Below, piece by piece: positions 22,504 to 33,500 of a DNA stretch of 64,000 bases. The notes beneath the pieces are model-generated. The model saw only the letters and a list, made by a program, of their open reading frames with translations. It had not been told where the DNA came from and made no database searches. This DNA is from Clavaria fumosa (Eukaryota; Basidiomycota; Agaricomycetes; Agaricales; Clavariaceae): positions 1,364,001 through 1,428,000 of the forward strand of contig OX637803.1 of assembly GCA_951802425.1 (NCBI GenBank). The letters are read 5' to 3'. Each line of letters opens with the position of its first letter. Within the stretch, counting starts at the first letter, position 1. The position numbers and the translations under genes are program-made.

Positions 22504-22888
22504 ATTCAATGCGAACCCCCTGCCATGCAACTTTGCTTTGGCAAAACATGTCATACATTACCTGAAAGGGACAAAGGAACTTCGTCTACACTATGGCGCA
22601 GGACAGGAGAACGAGAAGAACAAGAGGCTCTGCAACCATGGAGGCCTTGACGATCTCGTTGGGTTCTCTGACTCTGACTGGGGGGGTGAACAGGACTGTG
22701 TGTCTGTCTCGGGCTACGCTTGGTTCTATGGTGGGTGTCTTGTTGACTGGGGGTGCAAGAAGCAGCGGACTGTAGCCTTGTCATCCACGGAGGCTGAGTA
22801 CATGGCCATGTCCCTCGCCATCCAAAACGGACTGTGGCTCCGCTCTTCACTCGCTCAAGCACAGCTTACTCGAGTGAAGGGGGGGTGC

Positions 22889-23014
22889 GATTTTGCGCGA
22901 ACTCCGTAGGCTGGTGGGGCTATAGAGCCTCTATCGATGTGCCAAAGGGCTTGGTGATAGCTGTGGTCCTGAGTGAGATATGACGAAAATTCGAAATGGG
23001 TGGAGTCGAATGGC
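22889..23014 (-). mobile_element. Short inverted Copia-A leader fragment
   Basis: Reverse complement of about 28608-28737 with few changes. It fills the gap between truncated Copia-B and the left palindrome arm. The join to the arm shares AATG with both parents. Confidence 0.8.
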
Positions 23015-23107
23015 AATGTGATATGCCTTATCTGACATTTCCTATACACTTTACTTGTATCTGAAAATACTCTCTGCTCACAAGAGAACTCCATGCCAGA
23101 GGATAAA

Positions 23108-23272
23108 TTGGGGGAGTGGGCCATCACAAGTGCAGTATGACCAAGTATGCCATCTGTATACTCAACAATACATCTCTGAACTTGGTGGATCTGGGGTCTC
23201 TGAACTTGGCAGATCTGGGGTTTGTAATGAAGGACTCGTTCATGCCACACTTGTGATGGCCCACTCCCCCCA
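23108..23272. mobile_element. MITE-like element (left copy)
   Basis: Mirror image of 33056-33220, with inverted ends TTGGGGGAGTGGGCC and its complement. See the right copy. Confidence 0.7.
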
Positions 23273-25136
23273 AGTCAACTTCACATCCATAGTCCCCTTT
23301 ACATATCTCATCACATGCTTCACTGCTTTCCAATGTGGAGGACCAGGATTAGATGAGAATCTTGCAAGGACACCACATGCATATGCAATGTCTGGTCTGG
23401 TGGACACAGCCAAGTACATCAAAGCACCAACAGCACTCAAATATGGAGTTCCTTTCATTGCAGCTATCTCCTCAGGAGTACTGGCACCCATGTCTTTGTC
23501 CAATTGCAATCCAGGATCAATGGGAGTGGAGACAGGATGACAGTCAGACATCTTGAATCTTTCCAATACATCTAGGATGTACTGCTTTTGGGACAGTGAA
23601 ATTGAGTGATTTGCATAATCTCTCTTAATTTCTATTCCCAACAGATAAGTGGTGGGACCCAAATTCCTGAGATCAAACTGCTTCCCCAACTCCTGAATGC
23701 ATGAATTGATGGATGAGTGAGATTTTGATGCAAATGTAATGTCATCCACCCAGACAGGCACAAAAATGCGAACATCATCCTTCACAAAGACATAGATGCC
23801 ATGGTCTGACTCTGATCGCTTAAATCCCATCTTTGAGAATGCAGCATGAAGAGTCTTATTCCAAACTCTTGAAGCCTGCTTCAAGCCATAGAGGGAGCGA
23901 TTCAGCCTGCACACATAACCAGGTTGCACAAATCCCTGTGGTTGCTCCCTGTAGATCTCTTCATCCAACTTCCCATTCACAAAAGCATGAGATATGTCCA
24001 CAGTATGCAAATGCATGTCCTCAATGGCTGCCAGTGCCAAGATAAGCCTGATAGCAGGAGCATGACTGGTAGGAGCAAACACTTCAGTGTAATCCAGTCC
24101 AGGCCTCTGGCTATATCCCTTGGCCACAAAACGAGCCTTGTATCTCTCAATGCTCCCATCTGCCTTCCTTTTCACCTTAAACACCCATCCTGATCCAATG
24201 GCCTTCCTTCCAGGAGGCAACTTCACTAATTCCCAAGTACCATTCTCCAAATGCATTTGGTACTCTTCCTCACATGCCTTCTGCCAAAGATGAGCATCAG
24301 GACATTTCATTGCCTGTGCATAGTTGTGTGGGTCTGCTCCAGAAGCAAGACCAGCAAATTCAACCACTTCCTCCTCCTCCACTTCCTCCTCCTCCTCATT
24401 CTCTCCTAGGTTCAGCTCATCTCCTGAAGGTGAAGAAGTCCCCTCAACCATGGGTTCAGGTTCAGGTTTAACATTCCACCATTCACCAGGAGGCCTCCTG
24501 AGACGAGCCTCTCGTCTCAGAGCAAGTGGTGGACTGGGAGTGCGAACCTCAGGAACTGGAGACTCCTCTCTCACTGGAGGGATTGCCATAGGATTACCAT
24601 GTGCATCCAAATCATGCTCATCCATTACTTGGATATACTCAGAGACTGGCCCAGGGACTGGAGTGTTGGTTACCCTTGGCAAACTGTCCTGCTGGTGATG
24701 TCTCTTATGAGGGAAGTAATGTTCATCAAACTCAGCCCTCACTGATCACAGTTTTCTTGGTGGTAGGGTTATAAAACTTCCAACCCTTGTAGCCCTCTGG
24801 ATATCCAATGAAGATGCATTTCTCCATGTGTGAACCAAGAAGTGACCTCTTGTCCTTCTGCACATGCACATATGCCTGGCAACCCCAGACTCTCAAATGG
24901 GACACATCAGGTTTCTTCTTGTGCCACAGAGTGTATGGTGTTACACCATTCAGAGTTAAAGTGGCACATCTATTCCTCACATGCACAAAGGCTGCAAGTG
25001 CCTCTCCCCAGAATTGCACAGGTAACCCAGATTCCTGCAGCAGGGTGGTTATTCCATCCTGTATAGTGCGATTGGCTCGCTCTGCCACACCATTCTGCTG
25101 AGGACGATTTCTGGTTGTGTGCTGTCTCTGCACACC

Positions 25137-25455
25137 TGTTAAAAGAATCTGGTTGTCGGTGTGCTGATTGGTGAGGATCCTATCGAAGGACGATGATGGT
25201 GACGATGAGCGAAGTCGAGTCAGTAGCGGTAGTGGTAGTCCGGGGCACAAAACTGGATAACCAGATGGGTATCTACTACATCTGGTGAGCTACTTATATA
25301 CTACTGTGGTCATGTGATAGCAAATAATAACTACCAATGGCGTTAGTACCTCAAAGTAATCACATGACTGTATTACTAAGGGGCCTGGACTGATGACTAA
25401 AGAGAATTGACCAAACGCTTATCTGATCAATGGGTGAGATAACCCAATTCCAACA
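25137..25455 (-). repeat. Solo LTR, 318-bp family (copy c)
   Basis: 319 bp, mirror of 30873-31191. Target duplication is the complement of GGTGT on both sides. Confidence 0.9.
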
Positions 25456-25628
25456 ACACCTTCAGCCAAAGTGTCATGTAGAAAGGCATTGGACATGTAC
25501 TCCCCCCTTTGTCATCTCTAATTGTCCTGACCTTGCATCCCAAATACCTCTCTGCATAAGCTTGAAATTGCTTGTATGCAGTAAACACTTCACTCTTTGC
25601 CTTTAGCAAGTAAACCACCCAGAACCTT

Positions 25629-25947
25629 TGTTGGAATTGGGTTATCTCACCCATCGATCAGATAAGCGTTTAGTCAATTCTCTTTAGTCATCAGTCTGGG
25701 CCCCTTAGTAATACAGTCATGTGATTACTTTGAGGTACTAACGCCATTGGTAGTTATTATTAGCTATCACATGACCACAGTAGTATATAAGTAGCTCACC
25801 AGATGTAGTAGATACCCATCTGGTTATCCAGTTTTGTGCCCCGGACTACCACTACTGCTACCGACTCGACTTCGCTCATCGTCACCATCGTCGTCCTTCG
25901 ATAGGATCCTCACCGATCAGCACACCGACAACCAGATTCTATTAACA
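25629..25947 (+). repeat. Solo LTR, 318-bp family (copy d)
   Basis: 319 bp, mirror of 30381-30699. Target duplication is the complement of AAGGT on both sides. Confidence 0.9.
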
Positions 25948-27410
25948 ACCTTGAGGCATCATCAATAAATATGACCCAATAGCGATATCCAGAGTGTGTT
26001 CTAACACTCAATGGACCATGAACATCAGAATGCACCAGTTCCAACAGCTCAGTAGCCCTGTGCTGAGACAAAGGGAATGGATTGGCATGCATCTTTCCAG
26101 CTAGACATGGCTCACAAAACCCAGTTGGTAAAGACTTGGACTGCAGCCTAAGTCCAGTGACCAAAGAATCCCTGGCCATTCTCATTACTCCATCCATGTT
26201 CTGATGTGCTAAACGACGATGCCACAGAGCATAATCCATAGGAGGTGTCGCTGACAAGCAGGCTTGCTCTCTCACTACTTCAGTTCTGCCATTGAGGGAA
26301 GCATTGTTGTTGGGGTGAATAGAGGCAGTGAATTTGACTTGGCCATTCTGTCCAAAGTACAGGAACAAAGAATCAATGGACACAACATAGTGGCAGTGGC
26401 GGGTGAGGTATAGGATGGACAGGAGACTGCTGTCAAGGTCTGGAACATGCAGGACACAAGTAAATGTCAAAATCTTCGCATCCTTGCCTCCTACATCAGG
26501 TATAAAGTGCACCACACCTACTCCCTTTGAATAGACCACATTTCCATCAGCCAAACGAATAGGAACAGAATAAGGTGAATATTGATGGATATAGTGCCTG
26601 TTTGGAGTCATGTGAGCTGAGGCACCTGAGTCTGCAGTCCATTCCATGTCAGTCTTTCCCAAAGATTCAGGGGAGCAAAGACTTGCATTCCCTGCAAACT
26701 CCTGGGCTGGAGCAGCTTGCTGTCCAGAATTCCCAGTCCTTCCACTCATCCCCTGTCCCTGAGCCTTCCATCTGGCCTCCCTTTGAGCAGCAGCAGACTG
26801 CTTGCACCTATCCATGGTGTGTCCAACTCTTCCACAGAAGTCACAATTATACAAGGTGCGAGGTCTGGGAGTATTCTGCTTTGCCCCAGAGGTGGAGGCA
26901 GCAAGGGCACGAGCTGGGGAGGCAGGGGAAGCATTCTCTGCCTGCTGGCGCTGGATCTCCTCGTTTTTGAAGGCCTCCTGGAGTGTCCTCTTATCAATCT
27001 TGTCCAGGAGCATGAGAGATGAGCGAAAGGCCTGGTACTCGGCTGGGAGGGCACGAATCATTGCCATGGCCTGCAATTCATCATCCAACTCCTGCCACAG
27101 TAAAGCTGTCAGGTCTCAAAGAGTGAATTGCCTGCATAGCACTCTCAATCCTTCCCATCAACCTAGTCAAAGTCTCCTCTGTTCCCTTTGTGATAGAGAA
27201 GAGCTCAGCATAGGCATTAAAGTGAAGTGCTGGCTTCTTGGAGACATGGGCAGCACCCAACCTATCCCAAATCTCCTTGGGATCATCTTCAAACCCCTCA
27301 AAATGAGCCATCTGGCTTGTCTCAACCCTCATCTTTAACCACCCAGCAGCCTTGTCAAAGTCCTGCAAGAACTTGTCCAGGTCTGCAGACTCTGGACCAG
27401 GCTTAGTCCT

Positions 27411-27628
27411 TGTTAGGTTGTAATGTGTCAACCAACAGTTCAGGGTGCCCCTCAATTGGGTGGATTGGGCTTAGGAGGAGGAGGCACCAGTTCACTGAAC
27501 TTGGGTACTTAACCAACACCCAACTTCCTATTGGATCAGACCATATAGCTCAGTGGTGAAGAGCACCCATCATGAATCTGGGAGGTCCTGGGCTCAATTC
27601 CCTGTGTGGTCACTTTTCTTACTTAACA
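27411..27628 (+). mobile_element. tRNA-like LTR element (copy 3)
   Basis: 218 bp with perfect target duplication GTCCT at 27406-27410 and 27629-27633. tRNA-like part 27539-27612. It sits at the inner end of the left arm, inside the start of the inverted Copia-A gag, and is absent from the right arm. Confidence 0.85.
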
Positions 27629-27636
27629 GTCCTCTC

Positions 27637-27942
27637 TGTTAAGTGTGATAGCCCATCCTTCCTTCACATTAGTTTCACCTTCCTAAGTTGTATAGTTGCC
27701 CAGGGCTCTTTCCTTTCACCCTGAGGCATTATGTAACTGTTGTTGCTTATGTAAGCATAGATACTTCGCCACAGAGTCCAGTTTCAGTCCCTCAGTGACT
27801 TGTACTGGACTCTAGGTGAGTGTCCCCTCATGTACTTCATTTAGCTATGTACCTTTACTAATTCAGTGACTTGTACTGGACTCTAGTCATCCAGTGAGGC
27901 TCTAGGAGCCCTGTACACTCATCTACATAGGTCTCCTTGACA
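27637..27942 (+). repeat. Copia-A 5' LTR
   Basis: 306 bp, TGTTAAGTG to TCCTTGACA, with an internal repeat of GTGACTTGTACTGGACTCTAG as in the LTR at 16527-16834. Confidence 0.9.
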
Positions 27943-27953
27943 GATTATGAGAC
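27943..27953 (+). other. Copia-A primer binding site
   Basis: GATTATGAGAC immediately after the LTR, the same as in Copia-B and Copia-C; complementary to the anticodon arm expected for elongator tRNA-Met. Confidence 0.7.
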
Positions 27954-28800
27954 TCGGCCTCTGAGCGCAAAAGTCGACTATATCTCGAGAACTACTGCTC
28001 TGATTGCCTCGCCGTTTCGAACAACGGATTCTACGCTTTCCATTACCCCGGAATACGGAGTTTTACGTCGTTAGCTGCTCGGACTGGCTCGCAGTGCGCC
28101 TGTCTCCACCTGAGACATTGTTCTCCTATTTCTCCAACATCTCATATCTTGGGATCCTGATTACGGATTCACTCCAAACTCTGTCAGACGCCTTGCGCCT
28201 ACTGCATCCATCGTCGTACCAAGTTTCACACTGATCCGACCATCCGTTCCCGAGATTTGGCACTGTGCCCATTTCGCCTCCCAGACCATATCCCAGAGTT
28301 GCAAATATCTCAGTAACCACTGCTAGGATTCCCTTGATTCTTTGTGGACCCGGTCTACCATATTGTTTCTACCAGCACGCGGGGTTTCGCACGATTCGCA
28401 TCAGTCGTTCGTCCACAATCATTGTTTCCCATTTTGCCTCACAGATGCCCCTCCTGTGACAAAATTCATCGTATCTCAACAACGTCTTATCGTACCCATT
28501 TGCTATTTCGGGTGCCCATACTACACATCGACGCCCATCAGCTCCCCAAGTTCGCAGTAGATCGCATCAGTCGTTCCCTCGCAATCGCCAATTTCATCAT
28601 TGCCATTCAACTCCACCCATTTCGAATTTTCGTCATATCTCACTCAGGACCACAGCTATCACCAAGCCCTTTGGCCCATCGATAGAGGCCCTATAGCCCC
28701 ACCAGCCTACGGAGTTCGCGCAAAATCGCACTATCCCTTCCCTCGCCATCGCGATTTTTGTCACCCCTCTATTTCGCATTTTTAGTCCTTTGTTGGAGAG
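27954..28800 (+). other. Copia-A untranslated leader
   Basis: About 850 bp with no start codon followed by a credible frame. Pieces of it are scattered, inverted, at 17834-18692 and 22889-23014. Confidence 0.7.
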
Positions 28801-29247
28801 ATGTCTGGTTCTATCCCAGATTTTCCTAAGCTGTCTGACAGCAATTATAAGGAGTGGAAGACTATTATGAAGTCTTCCCTCCAGGCTCTTGGAGTGTGGA
28901 GAGTGGTCACTGGAGAGAGGACTAAGCCTGGTCCAGAGTCTGCAGACCTGGACAAGTTCTTGCAGGACTTTGACAAGGCTGCTGGGTGGTTAAAGATGAG
29001 GGTTGAGACAAGCCAGATGGCTCATTTTGAGGGGTTTGAAGATGATCCCAAGGAGATTTGGGATAGGTTGGGTGCTGCCCATGTCTCCAAGAAGCCAGCA
29101 CTTCACTTTAATGCCTATGCTGAGCTCTTCTCTATCACAAAGGGAACAGAGGAGACTTTGACTAGGTTGATGGGAAGGATTGAGAGTGCTATGCAGGCAA
29201 TTCACTCTTTGAGACCTGACAGCTTTACTGTGGCAGGAGTTGGATGA
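28801..29247 (+). CDS. Copia-A Gag, N-terminal part
   Basis: Starts MSGSIPDFPKLSDSNYKEWK, the usual fungal copia gag opening, and continues through WKTIMKSSLQALGVW, KEIWDRLGAAHVSKK and ETLTRLMGRIES. The natural frame continues as LDDELQAMAMIRALP from 29240, but a small indel near 29230-29240 puts it in another frame and ends this one at 29245-29247. Gag and pol would normally form one polyprotein. Confidence 0.85.
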   Translation: MSGSIPDFPKLSDSNYKEWKTIMKSSLQALGVWRVVTGERTKPGPESADLDKFLQDFDKAAGWLKMRVETSQMAHFEGFEDDPKEIWDRLGAAHVSKKPALHFNAYAELFSITKGTEETLTRLMGRIESAMQAIHSLRPDSFTVAGVG

Positions 29248-30380
29248 TGAATTGCAGGCCATGGCAATGATTCGTGCCCTCCCAGCCGAGTACCAGGCCT
29301 TTCGCTCATCTCTCATGCTCCTGGACAAGATTGATAAGAGGACACTCCAGGAGGCCTTCAAAAACGAGGAGATCCAGCGCCAGCAGGCAGAGAATGCTTC
29401 CCCTGCCTCCCCAGCTCGTGCCCTTGCTGCCTCCACCTCTGGGGCAAAGCAGAATACTCCCAGACCTCGCACCTTGTATAATTGTGACTTCTGTGGAAGA
29501 GTTGGACACACCATGGATAGGTGCAAGCAGTCTGCTGCTGCTCAAAGGGAGGCCAGATGGAAGGCTCAGGGACAGGGGATGAGTGGAAGGACTGGGAATT
29601 CTGGACAGCAAGCTGCTCCAGCCCAGGAGTTTGCAGGGAATGCAAGTCTTTGCTCCCCTGAATCTTTGGGAAAGACTGACATGGAATGGACTGCAGACTC
29701 AGGTGCCTCAGCTCACATGACTCCAAACAGGCACTATATCCATCAATATTCACCTTATTCTGTTCCTATTCGTTTGGCTGATGGAAATGTGGTCTATTCA
29801 AAGGGAGTAGGTGTGGTGCACTTTATACCTGATGTAGGAGGCAAGGATGCGAAGATTTTGACATTTACTTGTGTCCTGCATGTTCCAGACCTTGACAGCA
29901 GTCTCCTGTCCATCCTATACCTCACCCGCCACTGCCACTATGTTGTGTCCATTGATTCTTTGTTCCTGTACTTTGGACAGAATGGCCAAGTCAAATTCAC
30001 TGCCTCTATTCACCCCAACAACAATGCTTCCCTCAATGGCAGAACTGAAGTAGTGAGAGAGCAAGCCTGCTTGTCAGCGACACCTCCTATGGATTATGCT
30101 CTGTGGCATCGTCGTTTAGCACATCAGAACATGGATGGAGTAATGAGAATGGCCAGGGATTCTTTGGTCACTGGACTTAGGCTGCAGTCCAAGTCTTTAC
30201 CAACTGGGTTTTGTGAGCCATGTCTAGCTGGAAAGATGCATGCCAATCCATTCCCTTTGTCTCAGCACAGGGCTACTGAGCTGTTGGAACTGGTGCATTC
30301 TGATGTTCATGGTCCATTGAGTGTTAGAACACACTCTGGATATCGCTATTGGGTCATATTTATTGATGATGCCTCAAGGT

Positions 30381-30699
30381 TGTTAATAGAATCTGGTTGT
30401 CGGTGTGCTGATCGGTGAGGATCCTATCGAAGGACGACGATGGTGACGATGAGCGAAGTCGAGTCGGTAGCAGTAGTGGTAGTCCGGGGCACAAAACTGG
30501 ATAACCAGATGGGTATCTACTACATCTGGTGAGCTACTTATATACTACTGTGGTCATGTGATAGCTAATAATAACTACCAATGGCGTTAGTACCTCAAAG
30601 TAATCACATGACTGTATTACTAAGGGGCCCAGACTGATGACTAAAGAGAATTGACTAAACGCTTATCTGATCGATGGGTGAGATAACCCAATTCCAACA
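30381..30699 (-). repeat. Solo LTR, 318-bp family (copy e)
   Basis: 319 bp in reverse orientation, with target duplication AAGGT at 30376-30380 and 30700-30704. It interrupts the integrase after DDASR. Confidence 0.93.
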
Positions 30700-30872
30700 A
30701 AGGTTCTGGGTGGTTTACTTGCTAAAGGCAAAGAGTGAAGTGTTTACTGCATACAAGCAATTTCAAGCTTATGCAGAGAGGTATTTGGGATGCAAGGTCA
30801 GGACAATTAGAGATGACAAAGGGGGGAGTACATGTCCAATGCCTTTCTACATGACACTTTGGCTGAAGGTGT

Positions 30873-31191
30873 TGTTGGAATTGGGTTATCTCACCCATTG
30901 ATCAGATAAGCGTTTGGTCAATTCTCTTTAGTCATCAGTCCAGGCCCCTTAGTAATACAGTCATGTGATTACTTTGAGGTACTAACGCCATTGGTAGTTA
31001 TTATTTGCTATCACATGACCACAGTAGTATATAAGTAGCTCACCAGATGTAGTAGATACCCATCTGGTTATCCAGTTTTGTGCCCCGGACTACCACTACC
31101 GCTACTGACTCGACTTCGCTCATCGTCACCATCATCGTCCTTCGATAGGATCCTCACCAATCAGCACACCGACAACCAGATTCTTTTAACA
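30873..31191 (+). repeat. Solo LTR, 318-bp family (copy f)
   Basis: 319 bp, TGTTGGAATTGGG to TTCTTTTAACA, with target duplication GGTGT at 30868-30872 and 31192-31196. Only 173 bp from copy e and in opposite orientation. Confidence 0.93.
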
Positions 31192-33055
31192 GGTGTGCAG
31201 AGACAGCACACAACCAGAAATCGTCCTCAGCAGAATGGTGTGGCAGAGCGAGCCAATCGCACTATACAGGATGGAATAACCACCCTGCTGCAGGAATCTG
31301 GGTTACCTGTGCAATTCTGGGGAGAGGCACTTGCAGCCTTTGTGCATGTGAGGAATAGATGTGCCACTTTAACTCTGAATGGTGTAACACCATACACTCT
31401 GTGGCACAAGAAGAAACCTGATGTGTCCCATTTGAGAGTCTGGGGTTGCCAGGCATATGTGCATGTGCAGAAGGACAAGAGGTCACTTCTTGGTTCACAC
31501 ATGGAGAAATGCATCTTCATTGGATATCCAGAGGGCTACAAGGGTTGGAAGTTTTATAACCCTACCACCAAGAAAACTGTGATCAGTGAGGGCTGAGTTT
31601 GATGAACATTACTTCCCTCATAAGAGACATCACCAGCAGGACAGTTTGCCAAGGGTAACCAACACTCCAGTCCCTGGGCCAGTCTCTGAGTATATCCAAG
31701 TAATGGATGAGCATGATTTGGATGCACATGGTAATCCTATGGCAATCCCTCCAGTGAGAGAGGAGTCTCCAGTTCCTGAGGTTCGCACTCCCAGTCCACC
31801 ACTTGCTCTGAGACGAGAGGCTCGTCTCAGGAGGCCTCCTGGTGAATGGTGGAATGTTAAACCTGAACCTGAACCCATGGTTGAGGGGACTTCTTCACCT
31901 TCAGGAGATGAGCTGAACCTAGGAGAGAATGAGGAGGAGGAGGAAGTGGAGGAGGAGGAAGTGGTTGAATTTGCTGGTCTTGCTTCTGGAGCAGACCCAC
32001 ACAACTATGCACAGGCAATGAAATGTCCTGATGCTCATCTTTGGCAGAAGGCATGTGAGGAAGAGTACCAAATGCATTTGGAGAATGGTACTTGGGAATT
32101 AGTGAAGTTGCCTCCTGGAAGGAAGGCCATTGGATCAGGATGGGTGTTTAAGGTGAAAAGGAAGGCAGATGGGAGCATTGAGAGATACAAGGCTCGTTTT
32201 GTGGCCAAGGGATATAGCCAGAGGCCTGGACTGGATTACACTGAAGTGTTTGCTCCTACCAGTCATGCTCCTGCTATCAGGCTTATCTTGGCACTGGCAG
32301 CCATTGAGGACATGCATTTGCATACTGTGGACATATCTCATGCTTTTGTGAATGGGAAGTTGGATGAAGAGATCTACAGGGAGCAACCACAGGGATTTGT
32401 GCAACCTGGTTATGTGTGCAGGCTGAATCGCTCCCTCTATGGCTTGAAGCAGGCTTCAAGAGTTTGGAATAAGACTCTTCATGCTGCATTCTCAAAGATG
32501 GGATTTAAGCGATCAGAGTCAGACCATGGCATCTATGTCTTTGTGAAGGATGATGTTCGCATTTTTGTGCCTGTCTGGGTGGATGACATTACATTTGCAT
32601 CAAAATCTCACTCATCCATCAATTCATGCATTCAGGAGTTGGGGAAGCAGTTTGATCTCAGGAATTTGGGTCCCACCACTTATCTGTTGGGAATAGAAAT
32701 TAAGAGAGATTATGCAAATCACTCAATTTCACTGTCCCAAAAGCAGTACATCCTAGATGTATTGGAAAGATTCAAGATGTCTGACTGTCATCCTGTCTCC
32801 ACTCCCATTGATCCTGGATTGCAATTGGACAAAGACATGGGTGCCAGTACTCCTGAGGAGATAGCTGCAATGAAAGGAACTCCATATTTGAGTGCTGTTG
32901 GTGCTTTGATGTACTTGGCTGTGTCCACCAGACCAGACATTGCATATGCATGTGGTGTCCTTGCAAGATTCTCATCTAATCCTGGTCCTCCACATTGGAA
33001 AGCAGTGAAGCATGTGATGAGATATGTAAAGGGGACTATGGATGTGAAGTTGACT

Positions 33056-33220
33056 TGGGGGGAGTGGGCCATCACAAGTGTGGCATGAACGAGTCCTTCA
33101 TTACAAACCCCAGATCTGCCAAGTTCAGAGACCCCAGATCCACCAAGTTCAGAGATGTATTGTTGAGTATACAGATGGCATACTTGGTCATACTGCACTT
33201 GTGATGGCCCACTCCCCCAA
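33056..33220. mobile_element. MITE-like element (right copy)
   Basis: 165 bp with near-perfect inverted ends of about 25 bp (TTGGGGGGAGTGGGCCATCA at the left, complement at the right). The interior has a direct repeat (CCAGATC..CCAAGTTCAGAG twice). No coding capacity, and the target duplication is not clear. It terminates Copia-A. Confidence 0.75.
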
Positions 33221-33253
33221 TTTATCCTCTGGCATGGAGTTCTCTTGTGAGCA

Positions 33254-33500
33254 GAGAGTATTTTCAGATACAAGTAAAGTGTATAGGAAATGTCAGATAA
33301 GGCATATCACATTTTCCATCTTGGCATATTAATTTTTTTAGACACAAGTACAGTATATAGGAAAGAGCTGATAGGGCATATCTAGGGCATATTCACTTTT
33401 GCTTCTTCTTGTGTAGACATAAACAATTCAGATACAAGTGCAGCATACAGGAAACAGTTAATAGGGCATATCACTTTTGCTTCTTCTTGTGTACAGGCCT
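33254..33500. repeat. Tandem diverged repeats downstream of the TET-like gene
   Basis: Three diverged copies of a unit containing CAGATACAAGT...ATAGGAAA...GGCATATC start at about 33265, 33340 and 33430. CACTTTTGCTTCTTCTTGTGTA occurs at about 33395 and again at the end of the gene, so part of the gene's 3' end is duplicated. Confidence 0.75.

Larger units (their letters stand above)
20753..22888 (+). pseudogene. Copia-B integrase/RT/RNase H, deleted and interrupted
   Basis: After the first integrase Asp (VHFDMFGPF, LDDYGWTF) the sequence jumps to the RT (TFAPVVKG, WSLECFDATQAFLWGDL), so most of the integrase core is deleted. The RT is interrupted three times: by a solo LTR at 20987-21304, by the tRNA-like element at 21668-21887, and by a second solo LTR at 22186-22503. 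Each has its own 5-bp duplication. The catalytic pair is intact (LLTIHVDDGMA). RNase H follows (VGFSDSDWGG, LSSTEAEYMA) and is cut off at about 22888 by a Copia-A leader fragment. No 3' LTR is present. Confidence 0.85.
23015..27410. repeat. Left arm of a 4.4 kb inverted repeat
   Basis: Reverse complement of 28918-33313. Both arms are 4396 bp, and every nested feature maps by the single rule left = 56328 - right, with no mismatch seen where I compared them. All translated stretches are identical. The arm carries Copia-A gag-pol, two solo LTRs, one small inverted-repeat element and about 90 bp of flank found downstream of the TET-like gene. The match continues 4 bp beyond the tRNA-like insertion (to 27637). 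Confidence 0.92.
23273..27410 (-). pseudogene. Copia-A gag-pol, inverted copy
   Basis: Same coding content as 28918-33055 on the opposite strand: gag, zinc knuckle, protease, integrase split by two solo LTRs, linker and reverse transcriptase with WVDD. It shares every frameshift with the right copy, so the defects predate the duplication. The first 39 codons of gag are cut off by the tRNA-like element and the LTR of the other copy. Confidence 0.9.
27637..33055 (+). mobile_element. Copia-A, right copy (5' LTR to reverse transcriptase)
   Basis: Ty1/copia element in order LTR (27637-27942), primer site, about 850-bp leader, gag (28801-29247), pol (29240 on). It has two solo LTR insertions and a 3' end cut off after GTMDVKLT by the MITE-like element at 33056. 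RNase H and 3' LTR are missing, so there is no complete element and no target duplication to test. Confidence 0.9.
29240..33055 (+). pseudogene. Copia-A Pol: protease, integrase, reverse transcriptase
   Basis: In order: gag tail with zinc knuckle CDFCGRVGHTMDRC, protease WTADSGASAHMT, pre-integrase LWHRRLAHQN, integrase start ELVHSDVHGPL (first Asp) and YRYWVIFIDDASR. Then comes a solo LTR, RTIRDDKGG (second Asp), a second solo LTR, and QNGVAERANR (Glu). The linker follows, then RT GWVFKVKRKADGS, YKARFVAKGYSQ, WVDDITF. Frameshifts lie near 30820 (GG-EYMS disrupted) and near 31590 (SE-RAEF, two bases missing). The end is lost at 33055. The reader should treat it as inactive. Confidence 0.9.
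28918..33313. repeat. Right arm of the 4.4 kb inverted repeat
   Basis: Partner of 23015-27410. It is probably the donor, because its outer end (33254-33313) runs into further diverged copies of the same sequence at 33330-33480, next to the TET-like gene, whereas the left arm ends abruptly in a Copia-A leader fragment. Confidence 0.9.

Noticed and set aside
33056..33220. Part of the Copia-A 3' end
   Set aside because: The coding match stops sharply at 33055, and the segment has its own inverted ends.
23015..33313. Two independent Copia-A insertions in opposite orientation
   Set aside because: Both arms share the same solo LTRs, target duplications, MITE and host flank without visible mismatch, so they must come from one duplicated segment.
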